Assembly (NCBI GenBank): GCA_900316355.1
Contig: ONCQ01000018.1
Location: 1-47,940, forward strand
Length of the DNA: 47,940 bases
Origin: an uncultured Prevotellaceae bacterium
GTDB lineage: Bacteria; Bacteroidota; Bacteroidia; Bacteroidales; Bacteroidaceae
Reading direction: 5' to 3'
In this document: positions 35,381 through 43,359 of the stretch, in pieces
Numbering within the stretch: the stretch's first letter is position 1
Layout of the letters: each line of letters opens with the position of its first letter
Translations under genes and position numbers: made by a program
Notes under the pieces: model-generated
The model's database searches: none
What the model was told of the DNA's origin: nothing
Seen by the model: only the letters and a program-made list of their open reading frames with translations

Positions 35381-35553
35381 CCGTGGTGTGTTGCCCTCTT
35401 CACCGTGGAGTATAGCCCTCAACTCCATGTAGTATAGCCTTCTGCGCCGTGTGGTGTAGCTCATTTTGCTATAATATCTTGATGAATCCATCATGATGGA
35501 TTGATTGAGCCATCATGATGGATTCATCGTGCCATCATGATGGATTCATCAAC
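35381..35553. repeat. 22-bp periodic array (4 + 3 units), second type with perfect palindrome CCATCATGATGG
   Basis: In the 449-bp gap between GH125 and purB. Four imperfect 22-bp units start at 35381, 35403, 35425 and 35447 (CC(G/A)TG…TAGCC). After 19 bp, three 22-bp units start at 35488, 35510 and 35532, each opening with the 12-bp perfect palindrome CCATCATGATGG, followed by ATT(C/G)AT. Regular spacing of about two helical turns would suit co-operative protein binding. The rest of the gap (35554-35703) is AT-rich with no gene seen. Confidence 0.85.
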
Positions 35554-35703
35554 ACAGCGCATTCTTTCGCACCAGACAACAGCAACTTCGGCATGACAGA
35601 ATAAAATATTTCACCCATCTTGCTTGTCCTTCCATAAAATATATTTTTCATATTATATAAGAAAAAAATAAGGAAATCATTCAGTGGGACGGAAAAAAAG
35701 TTG

Positions 35704-35711
35704 TACCTTTG
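35704..35711 (+). promoter_or_regulatory. -7 box for purB
   Basis: TACCTTTG, about 90 bp upstream of the purB ATG, behind an A-rich tract. No consensus -33 at 20 bp. The resulting 5' leader would be about 85 nt. Confidence 0.6.
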
Positions 35712-35801
35712 CAGCGCCTTTCGAGAGAAAGAGCAGAGAGCACCAGTTTATTTAGTATTATATCTCATATTTAACAGTCCCGCGCGTGAGCGCCCCTTGC
35801 T

Positions 35802-37154
35802 ATGGAATTGACAGCACTGACGGCCACATCACCCATCGACGGCCGCTATCGTTCAAAAACCGAGTCTTTAGATCAGTATTTCTCCGAGTACGCACTGATA
35901 CGCTATCGTGTGCGTGTGGAGATTGAGTACTTCATCTTCCTCTGCGAGCTGCCGTTGCCGCAGCTGGCCGCCTTCCCCCGCGACCTCTTCCCCACCCTGC
36001 GCGCCATCTACCAGGACTTCTCTGTGGAGGATGCACAGCGCGTGAAGGACATCGAGGCCGTCACGAACCACGATGTGAAGGCGGTGGAGTATTTCATCAA
36101 GGAGAAGATCGACGACATCAACAACCCCTCGCTCCATGCGGCCAAGGAGTTCATCCACTTCGGCCTGACCTCACAGGACATCAACAACACGAGTGTTCCC
36201 CTGTCCATCAAGGAGGCGCTGCATGATGTGGTGATGCCGCTCCTGGAGCGTTTAGAGCAGCAGCTGGATGCCTTTGCCGACGAGTGGAAGGACATCCCCA
36301 TGCTAGCCAAGACGCACGGACAGCCTGCCTCTCCCACGCGCCTGGGCAAGGAGATAGAGGTGTTCGCCTACCGCCTGCGCCAACAGCTGAACCTGCTGCG
36401 CATGACGCCTATCACGGCTAAGTTCGGCGGCGCCACGGGCAACTTCAACGCCCACCACGTGGCCTACCCCGAGCGCAACTGGCGCCACGATGCCACGGAC
36501 TTCGTGCGCAAGCACCTGGGCCTGGAGCGTGAGGAGTGGACGACACAGATCTCCAACTACGACAACCTGGCCGCCCTCTTCGATGCGCTGCGCCGCATCA
36601 GCACCATCATCATGGATCTAGACCGCGACGTGTGGCAGTATATCTCAATGGGTTACTTCCGCCAGAAGGTGAAGGCCGGCGAGGTGGGCTCCAGCGCCAT
36701 GCCGCACAAGGTGAACCCCATCGACTTTGAGAACTCCGAGGGTAACCTGGGCATCGCCAACGCCATCCTCGGCCATCTCTCGGAGAAGCTGCCCATCAGC
36801 CGCCTGCAGCGCGACCTCACGGACAGCACCGTGCTGCGCAACGTGGGCGTGCCTCTCGGCCATATCGTCATCGCCATCCATAGCACCCTCAAGGGCTTAG
36901 GCAAGTTGTTGCTCAACGAAGCCGCCCTGCAGAAGGACCTCGAGCAGAACTGGGCCGTGGTGGCCGAAGCCATCCAGACCATCCTGCGCCGCGAAGGCTA
37001 CCCCAACCCCTATGAAACGCTGAAGGCCCTCACCCGCACGGGGGCAGCCATCAGCCACGAGAGTATCGCACAATTCATCGAAACCCTCGACGTCAGCGAG
37101 GCTGTGAAAGCCGAGCTACGCCAGATAACACCCAGTAATTACACGGGAATGTGA
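35802..37154 (+). CDS. purB: Adenylosuccinate lyase PurB
   Basis: 450 aa, the standard length. Catalyses two fumarate-releasing steps: SAICAR to AICAR and adenylosuccinate to AMP. Landmarks: N-terminal SPIDGRYRSKTESLDQYFSE, HFGLTSQDINNT, KTHGQPASPTRLGKE, GATGNFNAHHVAYP, and the superfamily signature SSAMPHKVNPIDFENSEGN starting about residue 296 on the mobile catalytic loop. It appears to have its own promoter; a heptad array begins at its stop codon. Confidence 0.98.
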   Translation: MELTALTATSPIDGRYRSKTESLDQYFSEYALIRYRVRVEIEYFIFLCELPLPQLAAFPRDLFPTLRAIYQDFSVEDAQRVKDIEAVTNHDVKAVEYFIKEKIDDINNPSLHAAKEFIHFGLTSQDINNTSVPLSIKEALHDVVMPLLERLEQQLDAFADEWKDIPMLAKTHGQPASPTRLGKEIEVFAYRLRQQLNLLRMTPITAKFGGATGNFNAHHVAYPERNWRHDATDFVRKHLGLEREEWTTQISNYDNLAALFDALRRISTIIMDLDRDVWQYISMGYFRQKVKAGEVGSSAMPHKVNPIDFENSEGNLGIANAILGHLSEKLPISRLQRDLTDSTVLRNVGVPLGHIVIAIHSTLKGLGKLLLNEAALQKDLEQNWAVVAEAIQTILRREGYPNPYETLKALTRTGAAISHESIAQFIETLDVSEAVKAELRQITPSNYTGM

Positions 37155-37213
37155 ATAATGAAAGGTGAACAATTAAAAGTGAAAAGTGAACAATTAAAAG
37201 TGAACAATTAAAC
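37151..37213. repeat. Heptad array GTGAACA/ATTAAAA, nine units
   Basis: Nine consecutive 7-bp units, mostly alternating GTGAA(C/A)A and ATTAAA(A/C), fill the gap between purB and the pseudouridine synthase. The purB stop TGA is inside the first unit. Confidence 0.85.
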
Positions 37214-37230
37214 ATTTGAAGAAAAAGAAA

Positions 37231-38565
37231 ATGGAGAACAACGAAGAAAAACACGAGAGTGGCGCACGCACACCGCGTCCACGTATTCAAAGACCCGTTT
37301 ACGGCAGCAATGCCGAAGGTGAACGCCGCACGTACCAGCCCCGTGAGGGTGGCTATCAGCCCCGCACCAACCGTGAGGGTGGCTATCAGCAGCGTGAAGG
37401 CGGATACAAGCCCCGCTTCAATCGCGAGGGCGGCTACCAGCAGCGCGAAGGTGGCTACCAACCCCGCTTCAACCGCGAGGGTGGCTATCAGCAGCGTGAA
37501 GGCGGATACAAGCCCCGCTTCAACCGTGAGGGTGGCTATCAGCAGCGTGAAGGTGGCTACCAGCCCCGCTTCAACCGCGAAGGCGGTTACCAGCAGCGCG
37601 AAGGCGGCTACCAGCCCCGCTTCAACCGTGAGGGTGGCTTCCAGCAGCGCGAGGGTGGTTACAAGCCCCGCTTCAACCGTGAGGGCGGCTACGGCCAGCA
37701 GCGCGGCGGCTACCAGGGTCGCGGCGGCTACGGCCAGGGTCGCGGCTTCGGCGGTCCTCGCCGTCAGCACACGCCCGGCTATGATCCCAATGCCAAGTAC
37801 AGCTTCAAGAAGCGCATCGAATACTCCGAGGCACACATCGACCCCGAAGCACCCATCCGTCTGAATAAGTTCCTGGCCAACGCTGGCATCTGCTCACGTC
37901 GCGAAGCCGACACCTTCATCGAAGCCGGCGTGGTGAGCGTCAACGGCGTTGTCGTCACAGAACTCGGCACCAAGGTGAAGCGCTCCGATGAGGTGAAGTT
38001 CCACGACCAGCCCGTGAAGATTGAGAAGAAGGTCTATGTCCTGCTCAACAAGCCGAAGGACTACGTCACCACCAGCGACGACCCCCAAAACCGCAAGACA
38101 GTCATGGACCTCGTGAAGGATGCCTGTGACGAGCGCATCTACCCCGTAGGCCGTCTGGACCGCAACACCACGGGTGTGCTGCTGCTCACCAACGACGGCG
38201 AGTTGGCCTCGAAGCTCACACACCCCAAGTTCCTGAAGAAGAAGATCTACCACGTCCACACGGATAAGAACGTGACGGCTGCCGACATGCGCCAGATTGC
38301 TGAGGGCATCACCCTCGACGACGGCGACATCCGCGCCGATGCCGTGGAGTACGCTTCCGAGACGGACAAGAAGCAGATTGGCATCGAGATTCACAGCGGC
38401 CGCAACCGCATCGTGCGCCGCATCTTCGAGCACCTCGGCTACAAGGTCACCAAGCTCGACCGCGTCCTCTTCGCAGGCCTCACCAAGAAGAACCTCAAGC
38501 GCGGCGACTGGCGCTACCTCACCGAGGACGAAGTCAACATGCTGCGCATGGGAGCGTTTGAGTAA
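37231..38565 (+). CDS. rluB: RsuA/RluB-family rRNA pseudouridine synthase with RGG-like repeat extension
   Basis: 444 aa from the ATG at 37231 (a TTG at 37216 would add five residues). Residues about 30-190 are a disordered, Arg/Gly/Tyr-rich extension with six exact-length copies of REGG(Y/F)QQREGGY(K/Q)PRFN, then a GGYQGRGGYGQGRG box. Next come an S4 RNA-binding domain (RLNKFLANAGICSRREADTFIEAG, about 209 on) and the RsuA-type catalytic domain, with the catalytic Asp in PVGRLDRNTTGVLLL (D310) and GRNRIVRRIFEHLGY. The family converts a uridine in 23S rRNA helix regions to pseudouridine. Extended basic N-termini occur on Bacteroidetes homologues; here the repeat is very regular. rluB followed by asnS is a known order. 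Confidence 0.93.
   Translation: MENNEEKHESGARTPRPRIQRPVYGSNAEGERRTYQPREGGYQPRTNREGGYQQREGGYKPRFNREGGYQQREGGYQPRFNREGGYQQREGGYKPRFNREGGYQQREGGYQPRFNREGGYQQREGGYQPRFNREGGFQQREGGYKPRFNREGGYGQQRGGYQGRGGYGQGRGFGGPRRQHTPGYDPNAKYSFKKRIEYSEAHIDPEAPIRLNKFLANAGICSRREADTFIEAGVVSVNGVVVTELGTKVKRSDEVKFHDQPVKIEKKVYVLLNKPKDYVTTSDDPQNRKTVMDLVKDACDERIYPVGRLDRNTTGVLLLTNDGELASKLTHPKFLKKKIYHVHTDKNVTAADMRQIAEGITLDDGDIRADAVEYASETDKKQIGIEIHSGRNRIVRRIFEHLGYKVTKLDRVLFAGLTKKNLKRGDWRYLTEDEVNMLRMGAFE
37372..37677 (+). repeat. Six 51-bp in-frame coding repeats
   Basis: Six tandem 51-bp units (17 codons), with no length variation, encode the RGG-like extension of RluB. A partial unit precedes at 37342. Synonymous changes between units show they are not brand-new duplications, but the length is prone to slippage. 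Confidence 0.9.
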
Positions 38566-38584
38566 GAGCTCGCACTGCGTGCGA

Positions 38585-38703
38585 AGTTTAAGGTTTAAAG
38601 TTTAAGGTTTAAGGTTAATACCTTTAGACCTATAAGACTTAAACGGCAAACATCGCAAGCAGCAGAACAAACCTCATTAAACTTTAAACCTTAAACATTA
38701 AAC
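38585..38703. repeat. Inverted pair of heptad arrays between rluB and asnS
   Basis: Left array 38585-38619: five units (A/G)GTTTAA. Right array 38676-38703: four units of the type (A/T/C)TTAAAC. The right array is close to the reverse complement of the left, so the gap could form a hairpin of about 28 bp with a 56-nt centre. The right array ends 4 bp before the asnS ATG (38708). Confidence 0.85.
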
Positions 38704-38707
38704 TATA

Positions 38708-40147
38708 ATGCAACGTACAAAAGTTATAGATGCGCTGAAGCGTACAGACTACGGCAGCGATATCCTCGTTGAAGGTTGGGTGCGTTCCAAGCGTGGCTCC
38801 AAAGGCATCTTCTTCATCGCACTCAACGACGGCTCCACCATCAAGAACATTCAGATTGTGGGTGAAGACCAGAACTTCGACGAGGCCACGGTGAAACTCA
38901 TCACCACCGGAGCCTGCATCAGCGTCGAAGGAAAGCTCGTAGAGAGCCCCGCCGCCGGACAGGCTGTGGAGATCCAGGCCACGAAGATCGAAGTCCTCGG
39001 CGCGTGCGATGCCACCTACCCGATGCAGAAGAAGGGACAGTCCTTTGAATATATGCGCCAGCACGCGCACATGCGCCTGCGCACGAACACCTTCGGTGCC
39101 GTGATGCGCATCCGCCACAACATGGCGATGGCCATCCACACCTACTTCCACGAGCACGGCTTCTTCTACTTCCACACGCCGCTCATCACGGCCAGCGACT
39201 GCGAAGGTGCCGGCAACATGTTCCAGGTGACTACCAAGAACCTCTACGACCTGAAGAAGGACGAGCAGGGTAAGATCATCTACGATGACGACTTCTTCGG
39301 TGAGCAGACCAGCCTCACCGTGAGCGGACAGCTCGAAGGCGAGCTGGGTGCCACGGCTCTGGGTGCCATCTACACCTTCGGTCCCACCTTCCGTGCCGAG
39401 AACAGCAACACGCCGCGCCATCTGGCCGAGTTCTGGATGATTGAACCCGAGATAGCGTTCATGGACCAGGAAGAGCTCATGGATCTCGAAGAGGACTTCA
39501 TCAAGTACTGCGTACGCTGGGCCCTCGACAACTGCAAGGATGACTTGGAGTTCCTCAACAATCCCCGCCTTGACCCGCACCTCATCGAACGCCTTGAAGG
39601 CGTGCTGAAGGAAACCTTCGTGCGCCTGCCCTACACCGAGGGTATCAACATCCTGCAGGAAGCCATCAAGAACGGCAAGAAGTTTGAGTTCCCCTGCAAT
39701 TGGGGCGACGACCTGGCCAGCGAGCATGAGCGCTACCTCGTGGAGGAGCACTTCAAGAAGCCCGTCATCATGACCGACTACCCCACCGCCATCAAATCGT
39801 TCTACATGAAGCAGAACGCACCTCAGGGTGAAGGCAGCGTGGGCTACAAGGGCTGCGTGGCTCCCGGTCCCACCATGCAGGGCACCGACGTTCTCTTCCC
39901 CGCTATCGGCGAGATTATCGGAGGCAGCGTGCGTGAGGAGAGCTTGGAGAAGCTGCAGGGCGAGATCAGCCGCCGTCACATGGACACCACCCATCTCGAG
40001 TGGTACCTCGACACCCGCCGCTGGGGCTCCTGCCCCCACGCCGGCTTCGGTCTCGGCTTCGAGCGCCTCATCCTCTTCGTGACTGGGATGCAGAACATCC
40101 GCGATGTCATTCCCTTCCCGCGCACACCGAAGAACGCAGCGTTCTAA
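38708..40147 (+). CDS. asnS: Asparaginyl-tRNA synthetase
   Basis: 479 aa. Class IIb synthetase that charges tRNA-Asn. N-terminal OB-fold anticodon-binding domain ([22 protein letters not shown]), motif 2 region [21 protein letters not shown] (about 227 on), and motif 3 [15 protein letters not shown] followed by [10 protein letters not shown] at the C-terminus. The GSVREE…YLDTRRWG segment is typical of AsnRS. Ends at a perfect hairpin terminator shared with the convergent gene. Confidence 0.98.
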   Translation: MQRTKVIDALKRTDYGSDILVEGWVRSKRGSKGIFFIALNDGSTIKNIQIVGEDQNFDEATVKLITTGACISVEGKLVESPAAGQAVEIQATKIEVLGACDATYPMQKKGQSFEYMRQHAHMRLRTNTFGAVMRIRHNMAMAIHTYFHEHGFFYFHTPLITASDCEGAGNMFQVTTKNLYDLKKDEQGKIIYDDDFFGEQTSLTVSGQLEGELGATALGAIYTFGPTFRAENSNTPRHLAEFWMIEPEIAFMDQEELMDLEEDFIKYCVRWALDNCKDDLEFLNNPRLDPHLIERLEGVLKETFVRLPYTEGINILQEAIKNGKKFEFPCNWGDDLASEHERYLVEEHFKKPVIMTDYPTAIKSFYMKQNAPQGEGSVGYKGCVAPGPTMQGTDVLFPAIGEIIGGSVREESLEKLQGEISRRHMDTTHLEWYLDTRRWGSCPHAGFGLGFERLILFVTGMQNIRDVIPFPRTPKNAAF

Positions 40148-40150
40148 TAA

Positions 40151-40188
40151 AGAAGAAAGGCAGCCGGATGGCTGCCTTTCTTCTTTTT
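40151..40188. terminator. Bidirectional Rho-independent-type terminator
   Basis: A perfect 15-bp inverted repeat (AGAAGAAAGGCAGCC and complement) with a GGAT loop at 40166-40169, followed by T-rich sequence on the plus strand and preceded by A-rich sequence for the minus strand. It separates convergent asnS and the NagB-like gene. Confidence 0.9.
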
Positions 40189-40191
40189 ATA

Positions 40192-42183
40192 TCATAGCGG
40201 GTGATACTGCACGAAGGCCTCCATGGCCTCGTAAGCCGCCAGGCCCAAGCTGCTGTAGAGCTCTGCCGTGGCGTGGTTGCGGTCCTCGGCGCGCTGCCAA
40301 AACAGACGTTCGTCGTTGCCCAGGAAGGGAGCTGACTCCATCTGGCTGGCGTGCTTGAGGATGGCGTTGCGTTTCGTGCGCAGCTCCTCGGGCGAGATAG
40401 GCACAGCCATCTCGATGTGCTCGATCTCCCACTCTGCCCATGCACCGCGGTACATCCAGATGCGGCAGTTCTTGAGCCACTCTGCGCCGGCCTCCTTCTC
40501 GATGTCGATGGCGGCAAGGACGGCGTCGGTGCACACGCGGTGTGTGCCATGCGGGTCGGCCAGGTCACCGGCCACGAAGATCTGATGAGGCTTCACCTCG
40601 CGCAGCAGGTTGAGGACGATCTCCACGTCCGCCTCGCTGATGGGGTTCTTCTGAATCTTACCCGTCTCATAGAAGGGCAGGTTCAGGAAGTGTACACGCT
40701 CCAAGGGTATGCCGCTGTACATGCTGGCGATGCGTGCCTCGCCACGACGGATGAGGCCTTTCACCTCCAGGATGTCTCGCGTGTCGAAGTCCTCTGGTTT
40801 CTTCTTGTTGATGAAGTCGATGAACTCCTTGTAGCGGGCGTTGATAGTCTCGTCCTTGCCCTCCTCGAAGAGGTCGTTGAAGCCCTTCGTGAAGTGCATG
40901 AAGCGGAACACCTCTTCATCGCCCACGGCAATGTTACCACTGGTCTCGTAGGCCACGTGCACCTCGTGCTTCTGCTTCACCAGACGCTGCAGAGTGCCAC
41001 CCATCGAGATGACATCGTCATCGGGGTGCGGCGAGAAGATGATGACGCGCTTCTGCGCAGGCTTCGCGCGCTCCGGGCGGTTGCTGTCGTCGGCATTGGG
41101 TTTGCCACCGGGCCAGCCGGTGATGGTATGCTGCAGGTCGTTGAAGATCTTGATGTTCACCTCATAGGCGGAGCCGTAGAGGGCGAGGAGCTCGCCGAGT
41201 CCGTGCTCGTTGTAGTCCTTGTTGGTGAGCTTCAGGATGGGCTTGCCTGTCTTCTGGCACAGCCATACGATGGCGGAGCGGATGAGCTTGTCGTCCCAGT
41301 CACAGCTGGTGACCAGCCACGGGCGACGGATACGCGTGAGGTTAGCGGCGGAGCTCAGGTCGAGGACCACCTCCACGTTGTTGTGCATCTGCAGGAAGGT
41401 GGCGCTCTGTGCGTCGGTCATCTCGCCTTCCACGGCATTCTTGATGACATCGGCCTTCTCATCGCCCCATGCCAGGAGGAAGATCTTGCGGGCTTTGCGG
41501 ATGGTGCTGACGCCCATCGTGATGGCGCATACGGGCACGTTCTGCTCGTTGCCGAAGACCTTCATGCCCTCAGAGCGGCAGGTGGCATCGAGGAGCACCA
41601 GGCGTGTGTGGCTGTTGCGCTGGGAACCCGTCACATTCATGGCGATGTTACCCATACGTCCGATGCCGAGGAGGGCGATGTCTATGCCGCCCAGCTGCTC
41701 GATCATCTTCTCGTAGGCCTGGCAGTGTTCAGTGACACGCTCCTGCGGCGTGGTGCCGTCGAGGGGGTAGATGTTCTGCGAAGGAATATCCACGCGGTCG
41801 AAGAACTGTTCCTTCAGCGTCTTCAGATTGCTCTGCACGCTGTCAGCGGGCAGCGGGTAGTACTCGTGGGTCACGAAGGCCACGACATTCTGGAAGCTGA
41901 GGCCCTCTTCCTGATGCATGCGCACGAGGTGGTTGAAGACCTCCGTCATGGTGGCACCGCCCGAGAAGGCGATGGTGCAGGCGCGAATCTCGCGCTGGCG
42001 CTGACGGATGGTGGCCGCCACCTTCAGTGCCACTTCCTGTGCCCCCTCTTCGATGGTGGCATAGATGTCAGTGGGAAGTTTCTCGAAGCGTGTGAGCACG
42101 CTACGCTCAATGGTGCCGTCGGGGCGGTAGTAGCGGGGCGACACGCGGTCAAGGGTGATTTGTGAACTTAGGTTTGTCTTCAT
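40192..42183 (-). CDS. NagB-like domain fused to a PIG-L/LmbE deacetylase
   Basis: 663 aa from the ATG at 42183 (MKTNLSSQITL); an ATG five codons upstream lies inside the adjacent inverted repeat and is not favoured. Residues about 25-280 have the glucosamine-6-phosphate deaminase fold (FSGGATMTEVFNHL; ITMGVSTIRKARKIFLLAWG). The E. coli catalytic positions are not conserved: NMDEY is VTHEY and GxDGHIAFNEP is GRMGNIAMNVT. So deaminase activity is doubtful. Residues about 380-600 are a PIG-L/LmbE zinc domain with PHPDDD (385-390) and the second motif DPHGTHR, the family that removes N-acetyl groups from GlcNAc-type sugars. This fused architecture recurs in Bacteroidales. Likely role: amino-sugar sensing or deacetylation, unproven. 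Cotranscription with the upstream barrel protein is possible. Confidence 0.9.
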   Translation of the reverse strand: MKTNLSSQITLDRVSPRYYRPDGTIERSVLTRFEKLPTDIYATIEEGAQEVALKVAATIRQRQREIRACTIAFSGGATMTEVFNHLVRMHQEEGLSFQNVVAFVTHEYYPLPADSVQSNLKTLKEQFFDRVDIPSQNIYPLDGTTPQERVTEHCQAYEKMIEQLGGIDIALLGIGRMGNIAMNVTGSQRNSHTRLVLLDATCRSEGMKVFGNEQNVPVCAITMGVSTIRKARKIFLLAWGDEKADVIKNAVEGEMTDAQSATFLQMHNNVEVVLDLSSAANLTRIRRPWLVTSCDWDDKLIRSAIVWLCQKTGKPILKLTNKDYNEHGLGELLALYGSAYEVNIKIFNDLQHTITGWPGGKPNADDSNRPERAKPAQKRVIIFSPHPDDDVISMGGTLQRLVKQKHEVHVAYETSGNIAVGDEEVFRFMHFTKGFNDLFEEGKDETINARYKEFIDFINKKKPEDFDTRDILEVKGLIRRGEARIASMYSGIPLERVHFLNLPFYETGKIQKNPISEADVEIVLNLLREVKPHQIFVAGDLADPHGTHRVCTDAVLAAIDIEKEAGAEWLKNCRIWMYRGAWAEWEIEHIEMAVPISPEELRTKRNAILKHASQMESAPFLGNDERLFWQRAEDRNHATAELYSSLGLAAYEAMEAFVQYHPL

Positions 42184-42696
42184 AGGACTCTCCCCCACCC
42201 CCTCCCTAAACAGGGAGGGGCGTAGGTACTTGAAGTTAAGGGTTAATAATTAGGTTATCTTTTATAGCTTGTATCACTTGTTTTGTTTGATTGATGACTT
42301 GTTCGTTGGTGAAGCGAAGGATTCTGTACCCTCGTTTTCTCAAGAAGGACTCCCTTTCATGATCAGCTTCCTGTTGTTCCGGCACCTGATGATACTCACC
42401 ATCTACCTCAATCACCAGTTGCTGACTGTATGAGAAGAAATCAACTATGTATGTTCCTATTACATGTTGTCTGACGAATTTTACTTGCAAAGGTTGCTTG
42501 CGCAGATGGCTCCACAAAACCTTTTCAGCTGGAGTATCGAAATGTCTTAGCTCTCTCGCATTTTTTCTCAACTCCGTATATGTAAAAGCATTCGCCGTTT
42601 TTATGGTCACGATTATTTGCGGTTTATATTGTTCGCTCGCATTTTAAGGGTATATACTCCCCTCCCTGTTTAGGGAGGGGTCGGGGGTGAGTCCTA
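42183..42696. mobile_element. 514-bp DUF559 unit bounded by 47-bp inverted repeats
   Basis: Left repeat 42183-42229 and right repeat 42650-42696 are reverse complements at about 41 of 47 positions, without gaps. Each contains the palindrome CCCTCCCT-AAAC-AGGGAGGG and ends in TAGGACTC / GAGTCCTA, i.e. TA dinucleotides at both borders, as a TA target duplication would give. The unit carries only the DUF559 gene and fills the whole gap between the barrel-protein stop codon and the NagB-like start codon. No transposase is present. Mobility is inferred. Confidence 0.6.
42236..42610 (-). CDS. DUF559 (Vsr-like) endonuclease-domain protein
   Basis: 124 aa with a GTG start (42610); no in-frame ATG exists upstream before a stop. 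N-terminal TPAEKVLWSHLRKQPLQVKFVRQHVIG and catalytic core YIVDFFSYSQQLVIEVDGEYH are those of DUF559, a PD-(D/E)XK-type fold related to very-short-patch-repair endonucleases; D57, E68, D70 and H74 are the candidate active-site residues, all present. C-terminal RKRGYRILRFTNEQV is also family-typical. It lies alone between two inverted copies of the palindromic repeat. Natural substrate unknown; a nickase or nuclease acting on the repeat ends is a hypothesis. Confidence 0.9.
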   Translation of the reverse strand: MTIKTANAFTYTELRKNARELRHFDTPAEKVLWSHLRKQPLQVKFVRQHVIGTYIVDFFSYSQQLVIEVDGEYHQVPEQQEADHERESFLRKRGYRILRFTNEQVINQTKQVIQAIKDNLIINP

Positions 42697-43185
42697 GAAG
42701 TAGTAGCCCACTCCTATCTTCAGTCCTACCGTCGAGGCATCGGCAAAGTCGTTGACAGACATGCGGTAGTAGATGGCGGGCTCGATGGTGACGTGCTCGC
42801 CGAGGAAGAAGGCGTAGCCGAGTTCAGGAGTGATGTAACAGTTATGCGTCTTCTCGTCGCCGGCCTTGGTGAAGGCGTAGGCCACGCCGAGACCCAGGTA
42901 GAGACCATTCTGGATGATGTAGTAGCGTCCGCCGACGCCGAGTTCCAGCTCATGCAACTTAGCATAGTGCATGTATTCGTAGCCCACGGTGCCCAGGAGC
43001 ATCCAGTTGTCAGCCAGCAGATGACCGGCTGTCGCATTCAGGTTAAAGTTCACTTTTGCCTGCTTGCTGTAGCTCAGGCCAAGACCCGTCATAGAGGCAG
43101 CGACATAGGACTTGCCCGCCTCAAACTGCGCAAATGCGCTCATAGTAGTGAGAGCCATCACGAGGCTCAGGATGATTTTCTTCAT
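42694..43185 (-). CDS. Outer-membrane beta-barrel protein (porin-like, OprF/OmpW-size)
   Basis: 163 aa. Signal peptide MKKIILSLVMALTTMSAFA. Alternating hydrophobic strands (YVAASMTGLGLSY, WMLLGTVGYEYMHY, ELGVGGRYYI, LYLGLGVAYAF, VTIEPAIYYRM) and the C-terminal aromatic GVGYYF expected for BAM-inserted barrels; about eight strands. Ligand unknown. It has a strong promoter. The stop codon TAG lies in the outer end of the right inverted repeat of the DUF559 unit. Confidence 0.85.
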   Translation of the reverse strand: MKKIILSLVMALTTMSAFAQFEAGKSYVAASMTGLGLSYSKQAKVNFNLNATAGHLLADNWMLLGTVGYEYMHYAKLHELELGVGGRYYIIQNGLYLGLGVAYAFTKAGDEKTHNCYITPELGYAFFLGEHVTIEPAIYYRMSVNDFADASTVGLKIGVGYYF

Positions 43186-43252
43186 ACTCTCTTTTCTTTT
43201 TTATGGGTTGATAATGGTGTTGTCAAGTGTTCCTATAAAGGATTTCTTCGGG

Positions 43253-43284
43253 CAAAGCTAACAATAATCCGTTACCCCTCCAAA
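43253..43284 (-). promoter_or_regulatory. Bacteroidetes promoter for the barrel protein
   Basis: On the minus strand: TTTG (43281-43284), 20-bp spacer, TAGCTTTG (43253-43260). A full consensus match, about 67 bp before the ATG at 43185, leaving a leader of roughly 60 nt. Confidence 0.8.
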
Positions 43285-43314
43285 CACCTTATATATTATT
43301 TAGGCTTATTTAAC

Positions 43315-43335
43315 GCGAAAGGGGCTTTCGCCCCT
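43315..43335. terminator. Possible hairpin downstream of the giant repeat protein
   Basis: Two mutually exclusive hairpins overlap here: GCGAAAG-GGG-CTTTCGC and AGGGGC-TTTC-GCCCCT. The T-run that follows leftward is weak, so termination is plausible but not strong. Confidence 0.4.
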
Positions 43336-43359
43336 CTCACTGTACACTTATTTGGTCTT

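Noticed and set aside
40351..42165. Long plus-strand open frame (604 aa) opposite the NagB-like/PIG-L gene
   Set aside because: Antisense shadow rich in Leu/Val/His, with no domain; the minus-strand gene has clear family motifs.
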